In this document: piece after piece, positions 22,548 through 35,873 of the stretch
How the letters are laid out: each line of letters begins with the position of its first letter
How positions within the stretch are numbered: position 1 is the stretch's first letter
Source of the DNA: Triatoma infestans
Taxonomy: Eukaryota > Arthropoda > Insecta > Hemiptera > Reduviidae
Direction: 5' to 3'
NCBI GenBank assembly: GCA_011037195.1
Contig: JAAEAF010003546.1
Span: 1 to 64,000, forward strand
Length of the DNA: 64,000 nt
The notes under the pieces: generated by a model
Database searches by the model: none
The model's input: the letters and a program-made list of their open reading frames with translations, nothing else
What the model was told of the DNA's origin: nothing
Position numbers and translations under genes: made by a program

Positions 22548-22830
22548 TTTACTAAATTTCCCTCCTTAGGTATTTTACAAATTATTAAATTGTGGAATAA
22601 AAAAATGTTATGAAAAAATGTAAAAATCAAGTGATTTACTGTTTTATATAATTAATGTGAGCTATTAAGAAAAAACTCAGAATTTTCAATATATTGCTGA
22701 AAAAAAAAGCAGAAGAAATTAGGCAGAAATGCAAGATCAATGTAAGTCCGCCATTTTGTATTTGGCCATTTATTGTAATGGAACAAAATAAAATTGATGT
22801 TAAACATCTTTTAAAGTTCTAAATGAGAAA
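22548..22830 (+). repeat. Repeat inverted relative to 13441-13740
   Basis: This is the plus-strand copy of the repeat described at 13441-13740. It shares CCCTCC, the ATATAATTAATGTGAGC block, GTAAGTCCGCCATTTTGT and AACAAAATAAAATTGATG. It adjoins the palindromic element directly. Confidence 0.6.
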
Positions 22831-23679
22831 TTTTAACACCAGCTGATTCAATATTGACCACAATCTTCCGTAGGTTAGCTCTTATTGAATGAAGATGGAA
22901 GGCAAAAGTATTCGACATTCTATCAGAAAGAAAACCTAGGATTTAAGCATAAAACTACTTCTCGAGCAAAATGCTTATTTATTCTCATTTACTCTATTCC
23001 TTATCTGTTTTTTTCTTTATTTGCAGAATAGGGCTTGCATTTAGGATACAAATGAATCTCATTTTAATAACGTTCATTCATAATCACAACATACCCTGTG
23101 TCATTAATCAACGTCAGGGCCCACTAAGAAGGGAACGCGTACCAGATTACATTGAGCTCCAATAAATAAACGTTGTGACAAACGAGAAAAATCCAGAATA
23201 ATTCGAATACCTATGCAGTGAAATCCACATTCCTGGTTAACAAATTTTCTTTAAATATAAAATTCTGATAAAGATTTAATGGATTTTGAATGTTATACAG
23301 ATTTTGAAACTGTTAGACAGATAGTGGCACTTTAAAGAAAAATAACGTAGCACTTCCGCCATAAGAGCTGCAAAGAAACGATTTCTCTGAAAAAAGTGTC
23401 AGGTGTAATAAGGTCGCTGGCACGATATCTTGCCGGCAACAAAAGATCATAAAGCAATTCGCCAAACTGGTATGTCTTCCGCCATGTCACATGAGTCGTA
23501 ACGCATCTCTCTACCACAAACTAGAGATCAAGGCCCGACTACCTCAACTCCTAGCAAAATTTGGATAGAGAAGTAGGGGAAGTTAATGCAAAAGATTTTT
23601 CTTTTTCATTTATTAGTAATTTACATCTGTATATAAATACGATAGTAAATACAGGCACCGTAGCGCTCCTTTTGTGGGG
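22831..23679. other. Non-coding stretch with a family A-like portion
   Basis: At about 23190-23345 the blocks CACATTCCTGGTTAACAAAT, a TTTTCTTTAAATATAAAATTC block and TAGTGGCACTTTAAAG resemble repeat family A. The rest, including short ORFs, shows nothing I recognise. Confidence 0.4.
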
Positions 23680-24316
23680 TTCTTCAACCTTGATCCTCTT
23701 CTATGTGTTCAGCATAGCTTGAACGCTGGAAATCTCTGAAATATTATTTTGGAGTTCCAAATCGACGAAGATATGGGAAGTGGAGGTTTTGGAAATGAAT
23801 GTAGCGAATTTATTACATTTCTGGCATGAAATCCTAGTTTGGAAGTTCATCCTTCATCATGTCGGTTGGTGATGTAAAAAACCTGATGACCACTCTGTAA
23901 GCCTTGTCCTGTTTTAGCTGGTAACTATGGTAGTCAGCGCTGCTACCTTGGAGATAATGCACTGTTAGTCTACATGATTCAACAGAGTCACAGCCTATTA
24001 TCACGTCATTTAATCTGGACTTGCAAGTGAAATTTTCAAAGCCAATTTTCTCACAGAGATCTCTGCGTAGATGTAAATAATTGAATACATTATTTACATA
24101 AATCAGCGGAGGTTTAGAAGTGTGTTGAGGAGGTGAAACATGCATCTCTTCTTCTTCATTTGGAGCTACTGGAGCAACAGGATTTGGAGTAATAATCCCT
24201 GGAGGAGTAGTATACATTGGTTCCTGATTTGTGTTTGGAGCTATTGGGGTTATACCAGCAGCGGTTTGAATGCTTGTTAAGACCCTTACTTTACCATTCT
24301 TTTTAGACTTAGTCAT
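23680..24316 (-). pseudogene. Jockey-type gag, N-terminal part of another copy
   Basis: 160 codons from ATG at 24316. A short basic start is followed by a proline-rich linker, then KPPLIYVNNVFNYLHLRRDL, a VHYLQGSSADYHSYQL block and AYRVVIRFFTSPTDMMKDEL. This is the conserved domain found just before the zinc knuckles in Jockey-type gag proteins. After a stop at 23834 a decayed frame continues to KVEEPHKR (about 23680-23695) and then loses similarity. The element at 22.3 kb begins at the same VEEPHK point, but the two are about 75 percent identical there, so they are separate copies. Confidence 0.75.
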
Positions 24317-27300
24317 TCTTTGTTTCGACCAAAAGTAAAAGCTTTAAAAAAAAAAATACTAAATAATATTGTTAAAAATCACCTTGAAAAAGACTAAGCG
24401 ATTAGGAAAGCTTCGGATAACATTACAATCTTCGAAATACGTAATAGAATACGCAAACACGAACATTTTAAAAATATAACTACACACAATAAATCTTGAA
24501 CCATGAGCACAATTTCGGAATAAATTGGAAACAAGGTTAATCTAAACCACAGCAAACTAAATATTTTAAAAGCTGATTACAAAACGAATAAAAAATATAT
24601 ATAAAAAAGAGAGAGAGAGAGAGCGAAATTATACTCATACAAAATTTTACTGTAAAAATCTTCAGAAGAGATAAAGGTAATTTAGTACAAAATAATTTAA
24701 TTATACAAATAATTTTTCCATTAAAACCTTATTAAATAAAATTCTCGTTGAATTTGTTTTTATTTTTTCTTTCTCTTTTTCTTTTTCTCATTTATTCTTT
24801 TCTTCAGTCCAATTGAGATTAAGTTGAGAAATTAATTAAAACTCTTCCCCCCGCACCGCCGCCACCATCGCCCCCAAAAAGTGACAAATCTAGGTCAAAC
24901 TTCGAAAAAGTTTATCTGTGGCTGAAAAAATTTCCTAACTACAATCAGTGAAATTTATAGTGAACAAAAATTATGTAATTTACTGCCAAATTTAAATACT
25001 TAATTTTATTTATCACGATAATAATGGTTTAATCTTTATTAAATAGGATCGCTTCTTGTGACCTTGGGAAAATGAGGAAATTGGCCCGGTCAAGGGCGTT
25101 GTATAAAGAAAATCTAATTAAACATCTTATGTGAAACCAAATTCACACTTAAATGCTCTGAGATTTCCTTATTTGTTATATCTGTGCTATTGGCAATTCA
25201 ATTTTAAAGATAAATCATTGGTGCTGCTTTCGAGAAAATTGGAAAAATTCGGCAACTAATTGGATCTTCGGCAACTAAAAGTCGCTCTTCTGGTTAACCT
25301 ACTTCCTTCGAGTATGTTTTAGAAAAGCCTAAATTAGCACATTCCTCCGAATCTCTTCAAATATCCATTTTCCTGGAAAAACTTTTCACAAACAAGTGAT
25401 AGGCCTACATGCGCATAATTAAGATTAGGAAAAGAAAAAGGTGGAAACCCATTCGAGCAAAACGTGAAAAACTGTAGAAAAAAAAATACCGCTCAGTAAA
25501 TACGGTTTACGAATTTTCATCGAAAACTTCATGTATAATCAAGTTTCGTCTTCCTGCGTTTTTTTTTCCAAAAAACACTCATATGTTCGCTAAAATCATG
25601 TTTTCCCAGTTAAAAAACTAATTTATTTTACAGTTAAACACATCTCTCTTCCTGCAAATCGCAAGGAGAGTTGTTAAAAACTTGTTAGCCAATGAAGTTC
25701 TGGAAAGACCTTGAAGAGGCTGCTAGCAAAGAGGAAAAAAAGGTGAAGCAAGTTTAACAAGAGAAAAAAGAAGATTATTCTGGAAATAAAAAAAGGTCGA
25801 GACCTAAGGCTCTATTTATGCTTTTGACCGGACATGACTTTTACCATAAGCACCGTTTCTTAATCGGACACCAACGGGAGTGCTGCAAAGCGATGGATTG
25901 ACATTCAGTACCTAAAGGAGCGCAAAAACGCTTACAATTGTGAGAAAGTCTAAAGGAAAGAAAGTAGTACTGGACAAGCAAGACGGTTTAAGACCACAAT
26001 TGCTGTGAGTGGACATGCGATAAAGAAAAAATAAGAAACATATGCACCAAATTTGACCAATCAAACAAAACGTGCACAAAACAAAAATATAACGTAAACC
26101 CATTTTCATCTCAGCTAATATAAAATACAAAAAGTCTTGGTTTTGTTTTGCACTGTGAGGGATGTAATGATATTGAAATCATGAACTCATCATTATGATC
26201 TCCCGCCCTTTCCAGTTCAACCAACAGAATAACTGGAGGGTAAAGGTCGAATCAATTACTGCCACAATACAAAAAAGTTGAACACTACGTTATACAGTAA
26301 ACCATTTTACAAAAAAACAGCATGCATTGTTGTATCGATGAAATACAAATGAATATGCACATTAATATGCTGTTTAAACGGTGAAGCATAATTTTTAGAC
26401 TTCAAATTACACTTTCATAAATTATTTATCTTATTTTGAATACATTATTATCTATGGAAATCAGCTTGTTCATTTATTTTAATCAACAGCTTTAGTGGAA
26501 AATTCCACCCTGCACTGTCATCCGTCCCAAAGTTTTCTATGATATCCTACGCAAGCGAAAAGAAATCAGTGGTGCTGAAAAATTTAATTTCCTTTGGTGT
26601 TATGTTATCCATACTAGCTGTCGATTATTAGAACAAGAAGCAATACTTCTAACAAGCTGCCACATCGCTCTTCAAGCGATGCATATTAGCCAACATCACC
26701 ATCATTCTAGAACTAATGTAACAACATTACAATTATTTCGATGGCTCTCACTACTCTGTCTCCTCACAAAGTACGTTTAAATATAATTAGTGCACATAGT
26801 GCAAGTAGTAATTTTTCACTTTAGTTAGAAGTTAAACCTGCACACAAAGTGATCATTTCCTATACAAAGAACTAAAATACTGGTAACTCCTAATACAATA
26901 CAGTAATACGCCTATGACAATATCATGTGAAAATAAATTATACTAAGAAATTCCCATAATAATTTCAAGATTGTGTCCTACATAGAACATGCTTCTTCTT
27001 TCTCTTATTCTGGCCAATTTCGGAACTTTCTCCATCAACTTCAGAGTTTTGGTTAATTAATCTATTTTAGAAACGTTCTACTTTCATTGTTAAATTTACT
27101 GTCAGATACTATATAATTTTTTTTTACAAGCACACAAGAACTTCTGGAAGAAAAATGTCTGAGAAGTAACAAAACCTATTTTGTAAGTAGGTGGTGTAAA
27201 GTTCCTTAGAGCATTATTGTGTTAGCTTGTTTCAGTAACTTGATTATTTATTAAAGTATTAGGAAAAAAAGGCAAAAAAAAAAACTTGATAATGATTTTT

Positions 27301-28049
27301 CATTGGTAGTTCATTTTTTATTTATTTATTTTTTTTTTAACCAGTCAGTATTATTTTTCTTTTAATAAATAAGCAAAAAATAAGAAAAAGGAAAATTTCA
27401 CTTTTTTTTTATAAAGAGAAAAAACGAGAGATAATTTTATACAGGTTATTTAAGGAAAACAGTTTTCTCAAGTGAACAGCTGGTACACCAAGACTTCTCG
27501 TCATTTCCTCACTCACCTCATTTCCTTACTAAGCATGTGACATCTAACAGGCTGACGTCTTTTGGAAAATTGTCCCTCACATAATAAACACATACGCCTA
27601 CACAACCTATTCAAACTTGTTCTTCATACCTAGTAAACTATTTGTCTTTAACAATATAAACAAAAACATGGAGAAAGCTGAAAACCCCGCTTCCCCCAAG
27701 GTCTGTGAAAATTAAAATTTTACTGATATATATATATATATCTTCTTCTATGTTATCTTAAACATTTAATAGTCTGAGAGAAAGGACAAGTCCTACGACA
27801 GTGTTCTGTCGTTATAGACCACACTGCCCATAATCGAAGAGTGCGATACCAACAGGTTTCTTTAAGTAGATATACCAATACTCATCACATATAGATCGAA
27901 AATATTTTATACGAAGATTTTAGGAATTTTTTTTTGAGGTGAAATAGAACGAGCACGACGTAACCCTCAAATGTACCATTTCATTATATATAAACAGGTT
28001 CCTCCCAACTGCATTCTTTTGAAGAGAAACTAAATAATTAATAAAAAAG
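24317..28049. other. Long AT-rich stretch with few recognisable parts
   Basis: A short GA tract lies at 24607-24623. At about 25240-25640 scattered family A blocks occur. The ORF at 25912-26130 has no recognisable domain. Poly(T) and poly(A) runs are common around 27270-27420. I see no RNA gene. Confidence 0.4.
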
Positions 28050-28735
28050 AAAAATCAGTTGTGAAACACTCATACAACTTTCTTTTACTCCTGTTCTCAA
28101 AATTATAATTGACAAATTTTATATAGTTAGTGTACCAAATTTAATTAAATTTGTCGAAAACTGAAAAAAAAAATGTTCAGTAAAAGCGCACTTCCGGTTT
28201 GCTAATTTTCTTGAAACTCGGCAATTTTGGCTATCTATTTATTTCTAATTAATACTGTTTAAATGGTAGAATTGCATAACCAACTATGATAGCACTTTAG
28301 AGGAAAACATAACCCCACCCCTCCTCCAAAAGTGCCCTTAAATGATTTTCCCAGAGAAATGTTTTAAATAAAAGTTGTAGTTGATGTAGCAAGTTTGAAG
28401 AAAATCGTTGGAGCCATTTTTGAGAAAATTGCAAAAGAGTAAAAAAAAGAAAACAGTAAAGTGATACTTCCGGTTGTGGAATTTTGACAGATAACCTACT
28501 GTCGGATCACATGGTGATATTGAAACGGAATATCAAGTTTAAACTTTCTACGGTATTTCGTATTTGAGCTTGCTGTTCACATACACACACACACACACAC
28601 ACTCAGCTATTTTCTAAAAACCACTTATTTGGACTCAAAACGGATATTTCGGTGAAAACTCGATATCGAAAATTTGACTGGATCGCTATACTTCCTCTTA
28701 CCAGCAGGAGTAAAAGTAAAAAATATTTAATTAAA
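28050..28735 (+). repeat. Repeat family A, plus-strand copy
   Basis: Left terminus is GTGAAACACTCATACAACTT then TCTTTTACTCC. Body blocks, in order, are GCACTTCCGGTTTGCTAATT, TAACCCCACCCCTCCTCC, GTTTTAAATAAAAGTTGTAG, ATCGTTGGAGCCATTTTTGA, GTGATACTTCCGGTTG, an AC microsatellite (28580-28602), CTCGATATCGAAAATTTGAC, and right terminus AGGAGTAAAAGTAAAAAA. The same order appears in reverse complement at 32262-33310. The two termini contain mutually inverted ACTTTCTCTTACT-like segments. No ORF is present. I do not recognise the family. Confidence 0.7.
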
Positions 28736-30739
28736 AAAGAAAAATTGCAGTATCTCTTCTAATCGATTTTGAGAGGTTCACTACTCATATTCAGATCATT
28801 CGCCATAATTACTTTCTCACCTTGAAGGAACCTGGAGAAAAGATCTATTTCCGATAATAAAATTCAACTTCAAAAAATTTCACACAATTGTGGTACCTTC
28901 TTGCTGGTAAAGTGGTACTTCCAGATTTCGTTTACCCAAACCACATGTCAGACCGTGTCTAGTTTAAAGTTTCTTAGTGACTTAGCATTTTTGAATTAAG
29001 TTATTCACAAAAAGAAACACACATAGAACATTTCATTCTCCGGGAACCCTAAATATATATTTCTGGTATAAACCCAAATTTCTATATTTAACACAATCGC
29101 CCAACTTTCGCATACAGCAGGAAAAGAAAGTAAAACAACAAAATTCTAATTTCTAGATAAGAGGTAGGAGAACACACTTGTGATAAAGCACCGTGCTGAT
29201 TGGTTGATTGATTGAAAACAAATTAATAGACAGATTGATTAGTACGACATGATCAATTATGTATAGCCACACAGGTAACTAATACATGCCAATATTTGCA
29301 TAGCTATCGCATTCAGCCAATACATTCTATGTACATCAATAGCACTAGATATTCCCACGGCACATCAACATTATTATTAATTAAATCAGTAATAACGAAA
29401 ACTGTATTAAAATTTTAATTTATTATTGCAAACAACAATAATAAAAATGAATAATTTAATTGATATAAAAGAGATGGTAAAAGATATTCTTCTGAACAGC
29501 ACAATAAATAAAATAGAATACTAAATACGTGTTCTTTAATAAAACCTTAAATTACGTAATAAATCACAACCAAAAATGCCACGTGTATTGTGAAATTAAA
29601 AAAGTATTGTAATATATGCTATAATAATATATGTAACAGACATTTGTACAGATTTTCTTAGTATAATACAGATATATATTTATCTTTAAAGAATGCTGAC
29701 ACAATCATGATATAAGGAAAGAAAATAGAAGGTCCAGCGGGTATTGAAACCCAGGATATGATAACAGTTGCCATAGCAATATGACAATTGTACTGGACTA
29801 CATATTCCAAGAGCTTCCCATCCCATTAAAATCCCGGCTGCATACTTTTCTATAACTCTGCTCCGTTTTTATTGTTGCCTACTTACTATAAATTCCTATT
29901 TATTCTTTGTAAAAAAAAAAAATGATAAGAAGTCGATTTATTATATTCCGCTATTAGGTTTCTTGAAAATTTAATTAGGTAAGTGAAATCTATAAAATAA
30001 TCAATTACTTAGTTTTTCTTTTCTCTTTCTGCTATATGAGATAATCATGTTAAATTTTCCCGTCTGATTTTCTATTGGAAATATATACATTGAGATGTGC
30101 ATGTCAACAAAATATTTCCAAAAAAAAATCAAGTTATATATTTCATTTAGAACCACGTGTTCTAGGTGGTAGGGGAGGGATTTGGGAAGAACATTTCTCG
30201 AATCGTCGAAACAGAAGAGTTTGAATGTGTTTATTTAGTTTTCCGGCGATTTCCTTTAAACATCACCTACTAACTACACAAACGAATTTCCCAATTTTCA
30301 CAAATAAGTTATTAACAGCCAAATTAATGAAAGATTTCCGGTTTTATATCTACTTTTAGCTGACAAATCAAAATCTACTTGTGGGATAGTATAATACGGT
30401 GTATTATGATCCATAAAAACAATTGGCACTACCATTGAAATTTACGACACTGGCCTCACGGTCAAAATAAATAACATTGTCATACTATACGACAGCATGA
30501 GCGTGCTATAGAAACCGAAAAAAAAAACCCAGGTTTTTCTGAACCATCATAACTATTTGGTTTTATCATTATTGCACGAAATGGAACTTCTCATAAAAAG
30601 AAATGTACCTATATTCATTGTCTGGATTTAAAGGTCACCTGGCAATGAATATACACATACACATATATATGCATTCAAAACAAAAAAGCCAGAAATATGT
30701 TTCTAATAAATATGAAAGACATTTATGTGTATACATAGT
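28736..30739. other. Partial family A pieces, then unannotated AT-rich DNA
   Basis: About 28740-29145 repeats the distal part of family A (GTGGTACTTCCAGATTTCG, then an end near GCAGGAAAAGAAAGTAAAAC). From 29150 to 30740 I see no gene or clear repeat apart from short AT tracts. Confidence 0.4.
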
Positions 30740-31090
30740 ATACGAAGTTTAAACAAACTCTTGGGGAATCGTTTTCGAAAAAAAATTCGCTAAAAGCTGG
30801 AAATAAAAAAAAACACTCAGTGAAGTCCTACTTTAGGTTGATGAATTTTCACCGAAACCTTCATGTCAGTTGCTAATGTGTAATACCTAAAGGAAATACC
30901 AAGTTTGACCTTTTGGCGATTTTCTTGAGATATATTTTCTTGAGATGATTTTTTTCAACATATATACACACCATTTGCTGAAAACATATTTTTTCATTCT
31001 CAAAGGACCTTAAAACAGCATTTCAGGGGTGAAAATGGAACTTTGAAAATTTGACACAATACGTACTCATAAAAATACTAAAACACAAAA
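30740..31090 (+). repeat. Repeat family A, partial plus-strand copy
   Basis: It starts in the middle of the unit (GAAGTTTAAAC then AATCGTTTTCGAAAAAAAAT) and continues through CACTCAGTGAAGTCCTACTT, a GGTTGATGAATTTTCACCGA block, the shortened AC region near 30965, and TTGAAAATTTGACACAATAC. It lacks the left half and the CCCCACCCC block. Confidence 0.55.
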
Positions 31091-32261
31091 TTGGTATATG
31101 GCAAAAATAACTTCCTTTTTTTTATTAACTTTTAAAAATGGCGTGATATTCATGTATGATGGTCACTTCCAGTGATGTTTCCATCAGGTACCATCTTTCA
31201 GGATTTGAAGAAAGTGTCATGTAGGATAAATTTGATGCTAAAGGGTTAGGGGGTATGACAGTAGTTTTTGATGGAAGCTATTGTAACAAAACATGTGGCA
31301 AGTTCAGAAACGAATAGAATGTTGAGATCTTTGTGGAGGGTCTTAGATTCTAGGGTCTTTAGTACTATTTCAATGAATTTATTTTATAGTTTTATGCGAT
31401 TAGCTCGGGAAGCTGATATATGAAAGCTTTCCCTGTAATAATTGTTATTCTTGTTACAAACAGTTTAGATACTGTAAGTTTTTTTAATTAACGGTTAATG
31501 CCACATCAAATATTAATTATACATTATTATGCTTACATTATACAATTCATGTTTAAATTAAAACAATAGGATGTTTGGATTATATACAATGTAGGATATA
31601 TTGTAGAAATTAATGTACAAACAATGGGTCTACAGCATGTTGAACATTTTGAATTAACTCAACAGTTTTTTTTTTTTTTTTTTTGAGTTATAACATTGTA
31701 TTGTGTAATTATAAAGTTATAATTAATAACTATGTTTTTCTGGGAAAAAATATAATTTACGAAGAAAGCAGATAAACGGAACTTTTTCTAATCAAGAGAA
31801 TTTCATGGAAGGAAATACATAATTCTAGAAAAATGTTATTAAAAAAAAGTTATTGAAAATGAATATTTCTATAAATAAACTTAAAGGTAATTAGAAGAAT
31901 GTTATTAGTATAACAAAAAATTAGCTTCAAATCTTTTAATAAAGTAGAGGACATTGCTAAAGATATTGCTTCAATACAAGTAATAAACTGGGATTGCTAA
32001 AGTAATAGATAGAATTTTTTTTTTAATTATAGTGCAATCGATATGTTTATAGGTCATTATACTGCCAAGTGGCCTCATATATCAATCATATGAAGAAAGA
32101 TATTGCGATGAAACATCATATATTCTGTTCAAACAGAGATTGTCACGGAATGGTTATTACAGGAGCATGGTCAAATAAGTTCGTGACACACTAATTCAGT
32201 CATCATTCAAAACTGCACACCCCTTACGCCTGCTATGGACCTTGTTTATATACCAACATCT
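31091..32261. other. Unannotated AT-rich stretch
   Basis: Contains a poly(T) run at about 31665-31684 and AT-rich sequence. No coding or structural signal was recognised. Confidence 0.4.
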
Positions 32262-32397
32262 CTTTGTCTTCTTTTTTACTTTCTCTTACTCCTAGAAAGA
32301 AGTATTGTAATCGTGTCAAATTTTCGATATCGAGTTTTCACACGGAAATATTTCGTTTGAGGTCCCCTGAGATCCAAAAAAGTGGTTTTAGTAAATG

Positions 32398-32437
<40 letters not shown>

Positions 32438-33310
32438 TGTTATGTGTGTATGTATGTATGTGAACAGCATAGCTCAAAAACGAAAAACAGTAGAAAGTTG
32501 AAACTTGATATTCCGTTTAGGTATCACTGTGGGATCTGACACTACGTTATCTGTCAAAATTCCTCAACCGGAAGTACCACTTTACTAGTTGGATTTTTTA
32601 CTTTTTTGCGATTTTCTCAAAAATGGCTCCGACGATTTTCTTTAAACTTAAAAAATCAACCACACATACAAAGAGCTACAACTTTTATTTGAAACATTTC
32701 TCCGGGAAAATGCATGAAGGGCACTTTTGGGGGAGGGGTGGGGTTAGGTTTCTATCTAAAGTGCTATTTCAGTTTATTAGACAATTCTGTCATCTAAATA
32801 ATGTTAATTAGAATTAAATATGTTGTTGAAATTCCGAGTTTGAAAAAAATCGGATAACCGGAAGTGCGTTTACTTTACCACTTTACTAAATGATTTATTC
32901 ACTTTTTCGCAATTTTCTCAAAAATGGCTCCGATGATTTTTTTGAAACTTCGTATATAAACTAAACATGCAAAGATCTACAACTTTTATCTAAAACATTT
33001 CTCTGGAAAAATTCTTTTAAGGGCACTTTTAGGGGAGGGGTGGGGTTAGATTTTCATCAAAGTGCTATCCTAGTTGATTATACAATTCTATAATCCAAAC
33101 ATAATTAGTTAGAAATAAATAGATGGCTGAAATTCCGAGTTTCAAGAAAATTAGTAAACCGGAAGTGCGCTTTTACTGAACAGTTTTTTCAGTTTTTCGA
33201 CGAATTTCATTAAATTTGGTACACAAGTATAAAATTTGTCAATTATCATTTTGAGAACTGGAGTAAGAGAAAGTTGTGTGAGTGTTTCACACCAGATTTT
33301 TTTAATTTGA
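32262..33310 (-). repeat. Repeat family A, most complete copy, with internal duplication
   Basis: The minus-strand copy runs from GTGTGAAACACTCACACAAC (near 33290) to GGAGTAAGAGAAAGTAAAAA (near 32270). The middle part occurs twice in tandem with a period of about 302 bases: AAATGGCTCCGA at 32621 and 32922, and the G-rich block at 32729 and 33032. A TG microsatellite fills 32401-32431 at the position where the 28 kb copy has AC repeats. No protein is encoded; the two overlapping ORFs across the microsatellite are artefacts of repeats. Confidence 0.75.
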
Positions 33311-35873
33311 TTTAGAAATTTACCATCTGTATAACCAGGTATATACAGTAATGTAACTGGAGGCAAGAAGACAAAAATTACCGAATGGGATGTTTGATCA
33401 ATCCGTAGTAGGAAATTTCGTGACCACGGCGTGGATTGTCAGGGATAGTAGCTAGTCAGGTTAATACAGCTAGAAACTGTACAAATGGATTAGAGCAATG
33501 GGCTAAAGCGGTATGTTATTTGAGATATTTTATCTTGGCGAATTTTTGTATATGTAAGAGATGTCGAGGTCTTCTTTCTTGAAGTGAAGTATTGTGACAT
33601 AGTAGGGAGTGAGCAATTATCTGACGAAGTAGTTTGTAAATTGGAATATCTGAATAATGTGATATCATTAGTTGTGATTTATCCTTTTGTCTCAGTTTTT
33701 CTTTCTCATTTTTTCCCCCTTTCTATTTCTCTTTCTTTGGCTTTTTCTATGTCAGGCTTTCGTTAAAGTGATATTTAAAAACAATGTATTTCCACCACCA
33801 AAGAAACCCATATATCGACTTGTCGATTTTAAAACTGTGAGAATTGCTGCACTATCTAAGAGAAAGTCATGTGAGAGAGTCTCACATCACATCATTTCTC
33901 TTGTGGAGAAATTTTTTCTTAAAAGATAGAAATTTTGTAAAAATCTTTAGTTTCTCCATAATTTCCCCCTTAGTTTAGCCAGTTCTAAGTCACAGCTCCT
34001 CAGGAGTTGCCAGAAATCAATTTATTTCATAAAATATTTTATATTGTAATAGGTGTATATTATATAGTGATAGGCTAATATTAGTGACATTTAAAAATTA
34101 TTCAGTGAAGTCGCACATTCAATCAACAGATTTTGTCTGAACACCTTCGGTGTCGAACACGAAGATAATACATAAACGGTATATTATGTTTGAGCTACTG
34201 TCCTTTTTTTTCTACTTTTTAGATATTCTCTTCATTTTGATCTGAAAATAAAATCTGATACCGTTGTAAATTCAGACAAGAAAATTTGATACATAAGAAA
34301 AACTTTTCTTCTTTTTTTTTAAAAAAAAGGGAAAAAAAGAAAAGTTAATTTAATAATAAAAAAAAATTCCAATATTCTTTGCGAAATTTGTTCCTTTGTT
34401 GTATTTTTCTTTTGGTAAAACTTTTTTAATTATTCATTTGAAAGTTTATATTAAAAACCTGATATTCAAGTTCCAAGAAATGTCAAACAAACAAAATACT
34501 GAATAATTTAAAAAAAAACTTTACGAACATCTTGTAAATCATTTTCCTCCTGAAGACGCCCCAGTGAGCGGAATAATTAACGTGCGTTTATCACAAATCA
34601 AAATTATTACTGGAAATTCTCTGCTAAATGAAGTAAGATTTCTTCCCTTTTAAAGAAAAAAAAAAAATCATTTAGTTCAATAAACTTTAAAGTTATAAAT
34701 AGTAATTATGATTTCACTAATTCTAAACCCCAATTATCAAATTAAAAATTAAGAAAATAAGGGAATCATTAATTGTTACCTTAATAAAATAAGTTAAGTG
34801 TATAAGTAATAAAATATGAAGCAACAGAAAATGAGGAAGTACAAATCACAACAAGCGGAGGAACTAGGATTCCAGACTATTAACTTTCAATTGTGGAGAA
34901 CAAGATTTCCAATTAGCGCCCATCCAACCAAGAGGAAGGAGAAGAAGTGAAAGAGAATGTTTGCCGAAGTACTAGGAAAGGTGAAGCTGGAATACCACCC
35001 TTACCTTCTCATCGTCTTCTAGGTAATGTCTAGATCGGAAATAAAGCTTGTTGAACAGAATTTACGCGGAAGCCCTAGTTCCCTCACAAAAATACAGCGT
35101 AGAAACCCCACTGAAATAAATTTTCTAGGATTTTTTTTTTTTTTTTAATAAAAAGTGGTGGGGGCTGTAAAAGTTTAGTTAATTATCCAAGTTTAAAAGA
35201 AATCTGGAAGTATCTTTATCAAGAAAAATCGCGAAAAACTGAAAAATTCTTATCAGTATTCGAGGAATACTTTCAATCTACTGATTTTCTTTGAAAATCT
35301 GACATTATTAGGGCAACATATTTTAATTCTGTAGGTGGGAGAACCGTCTTTAAAATCGTATTTTTTTCCCCCATAAAAACATTTTCGATTATAAAAGTTT
35401 TTATATTGTGTGTATTATATATAAAAGGTTTAAAGAAATTAAGATTCTTTGAAACTATTTTCGAAAAAAATCGTCAAAAACTAAAACTAAATCTTTGGCA
35501 GTCGTTCCGATTAAGAAATTTCGACCGAAAATCCTTGGTGAATTTTTCTACGATTAACTACAATTTTTCTGCGAATTAACTGCGATTTTTTTCGTCCATC
35601 ACATAATTTTCTAAAAAAATATCAAAACCAATATTTCCAGTAAAAATTCAAATTTAAAGTAAAATATTCAAATCTTGAATGAGTGAAAATCAATCTTCCG
35701 ATTAGAGCAATGCAAGAAGGTAAAGAGCATTAAGTAAGTAAAAATAATCGTTAAGACTTGTATTAAAAATAAAAATATTACATTTTTCAATTGATATTTA
35801 AATATGGCAAATCTAAGTGACGACAACTCAGTCTAATCAATAAACCGAATGTTTCATCAATTTTTATTTTTAA
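33311..35873. other. Non-coding stretch with family A fragments
   Basis: At 33857-33895, GAGAAAGTCATGTGAGAG followed by TCTCACAT matches the family A terminus. At about 35170-35640, blocks such as TCGCGAAAAACTGAAAAATT and a TTGGTGAATTTT region are weakly related. Poly(A)/poly(T) runs meet at about 34312-34328. No gene was recognised. Confidence 0.4.

Noticed and set aside
32264..32539. ORFs encoding long Val-Cys or His-Thr runs
   Set aside because: They are translations of the TG microsatellite inside repeat family A.
34312..34328. T8A8 palindrome
   Set aside because: Adjacent homopolymers are expected in such AT-rich DNA.
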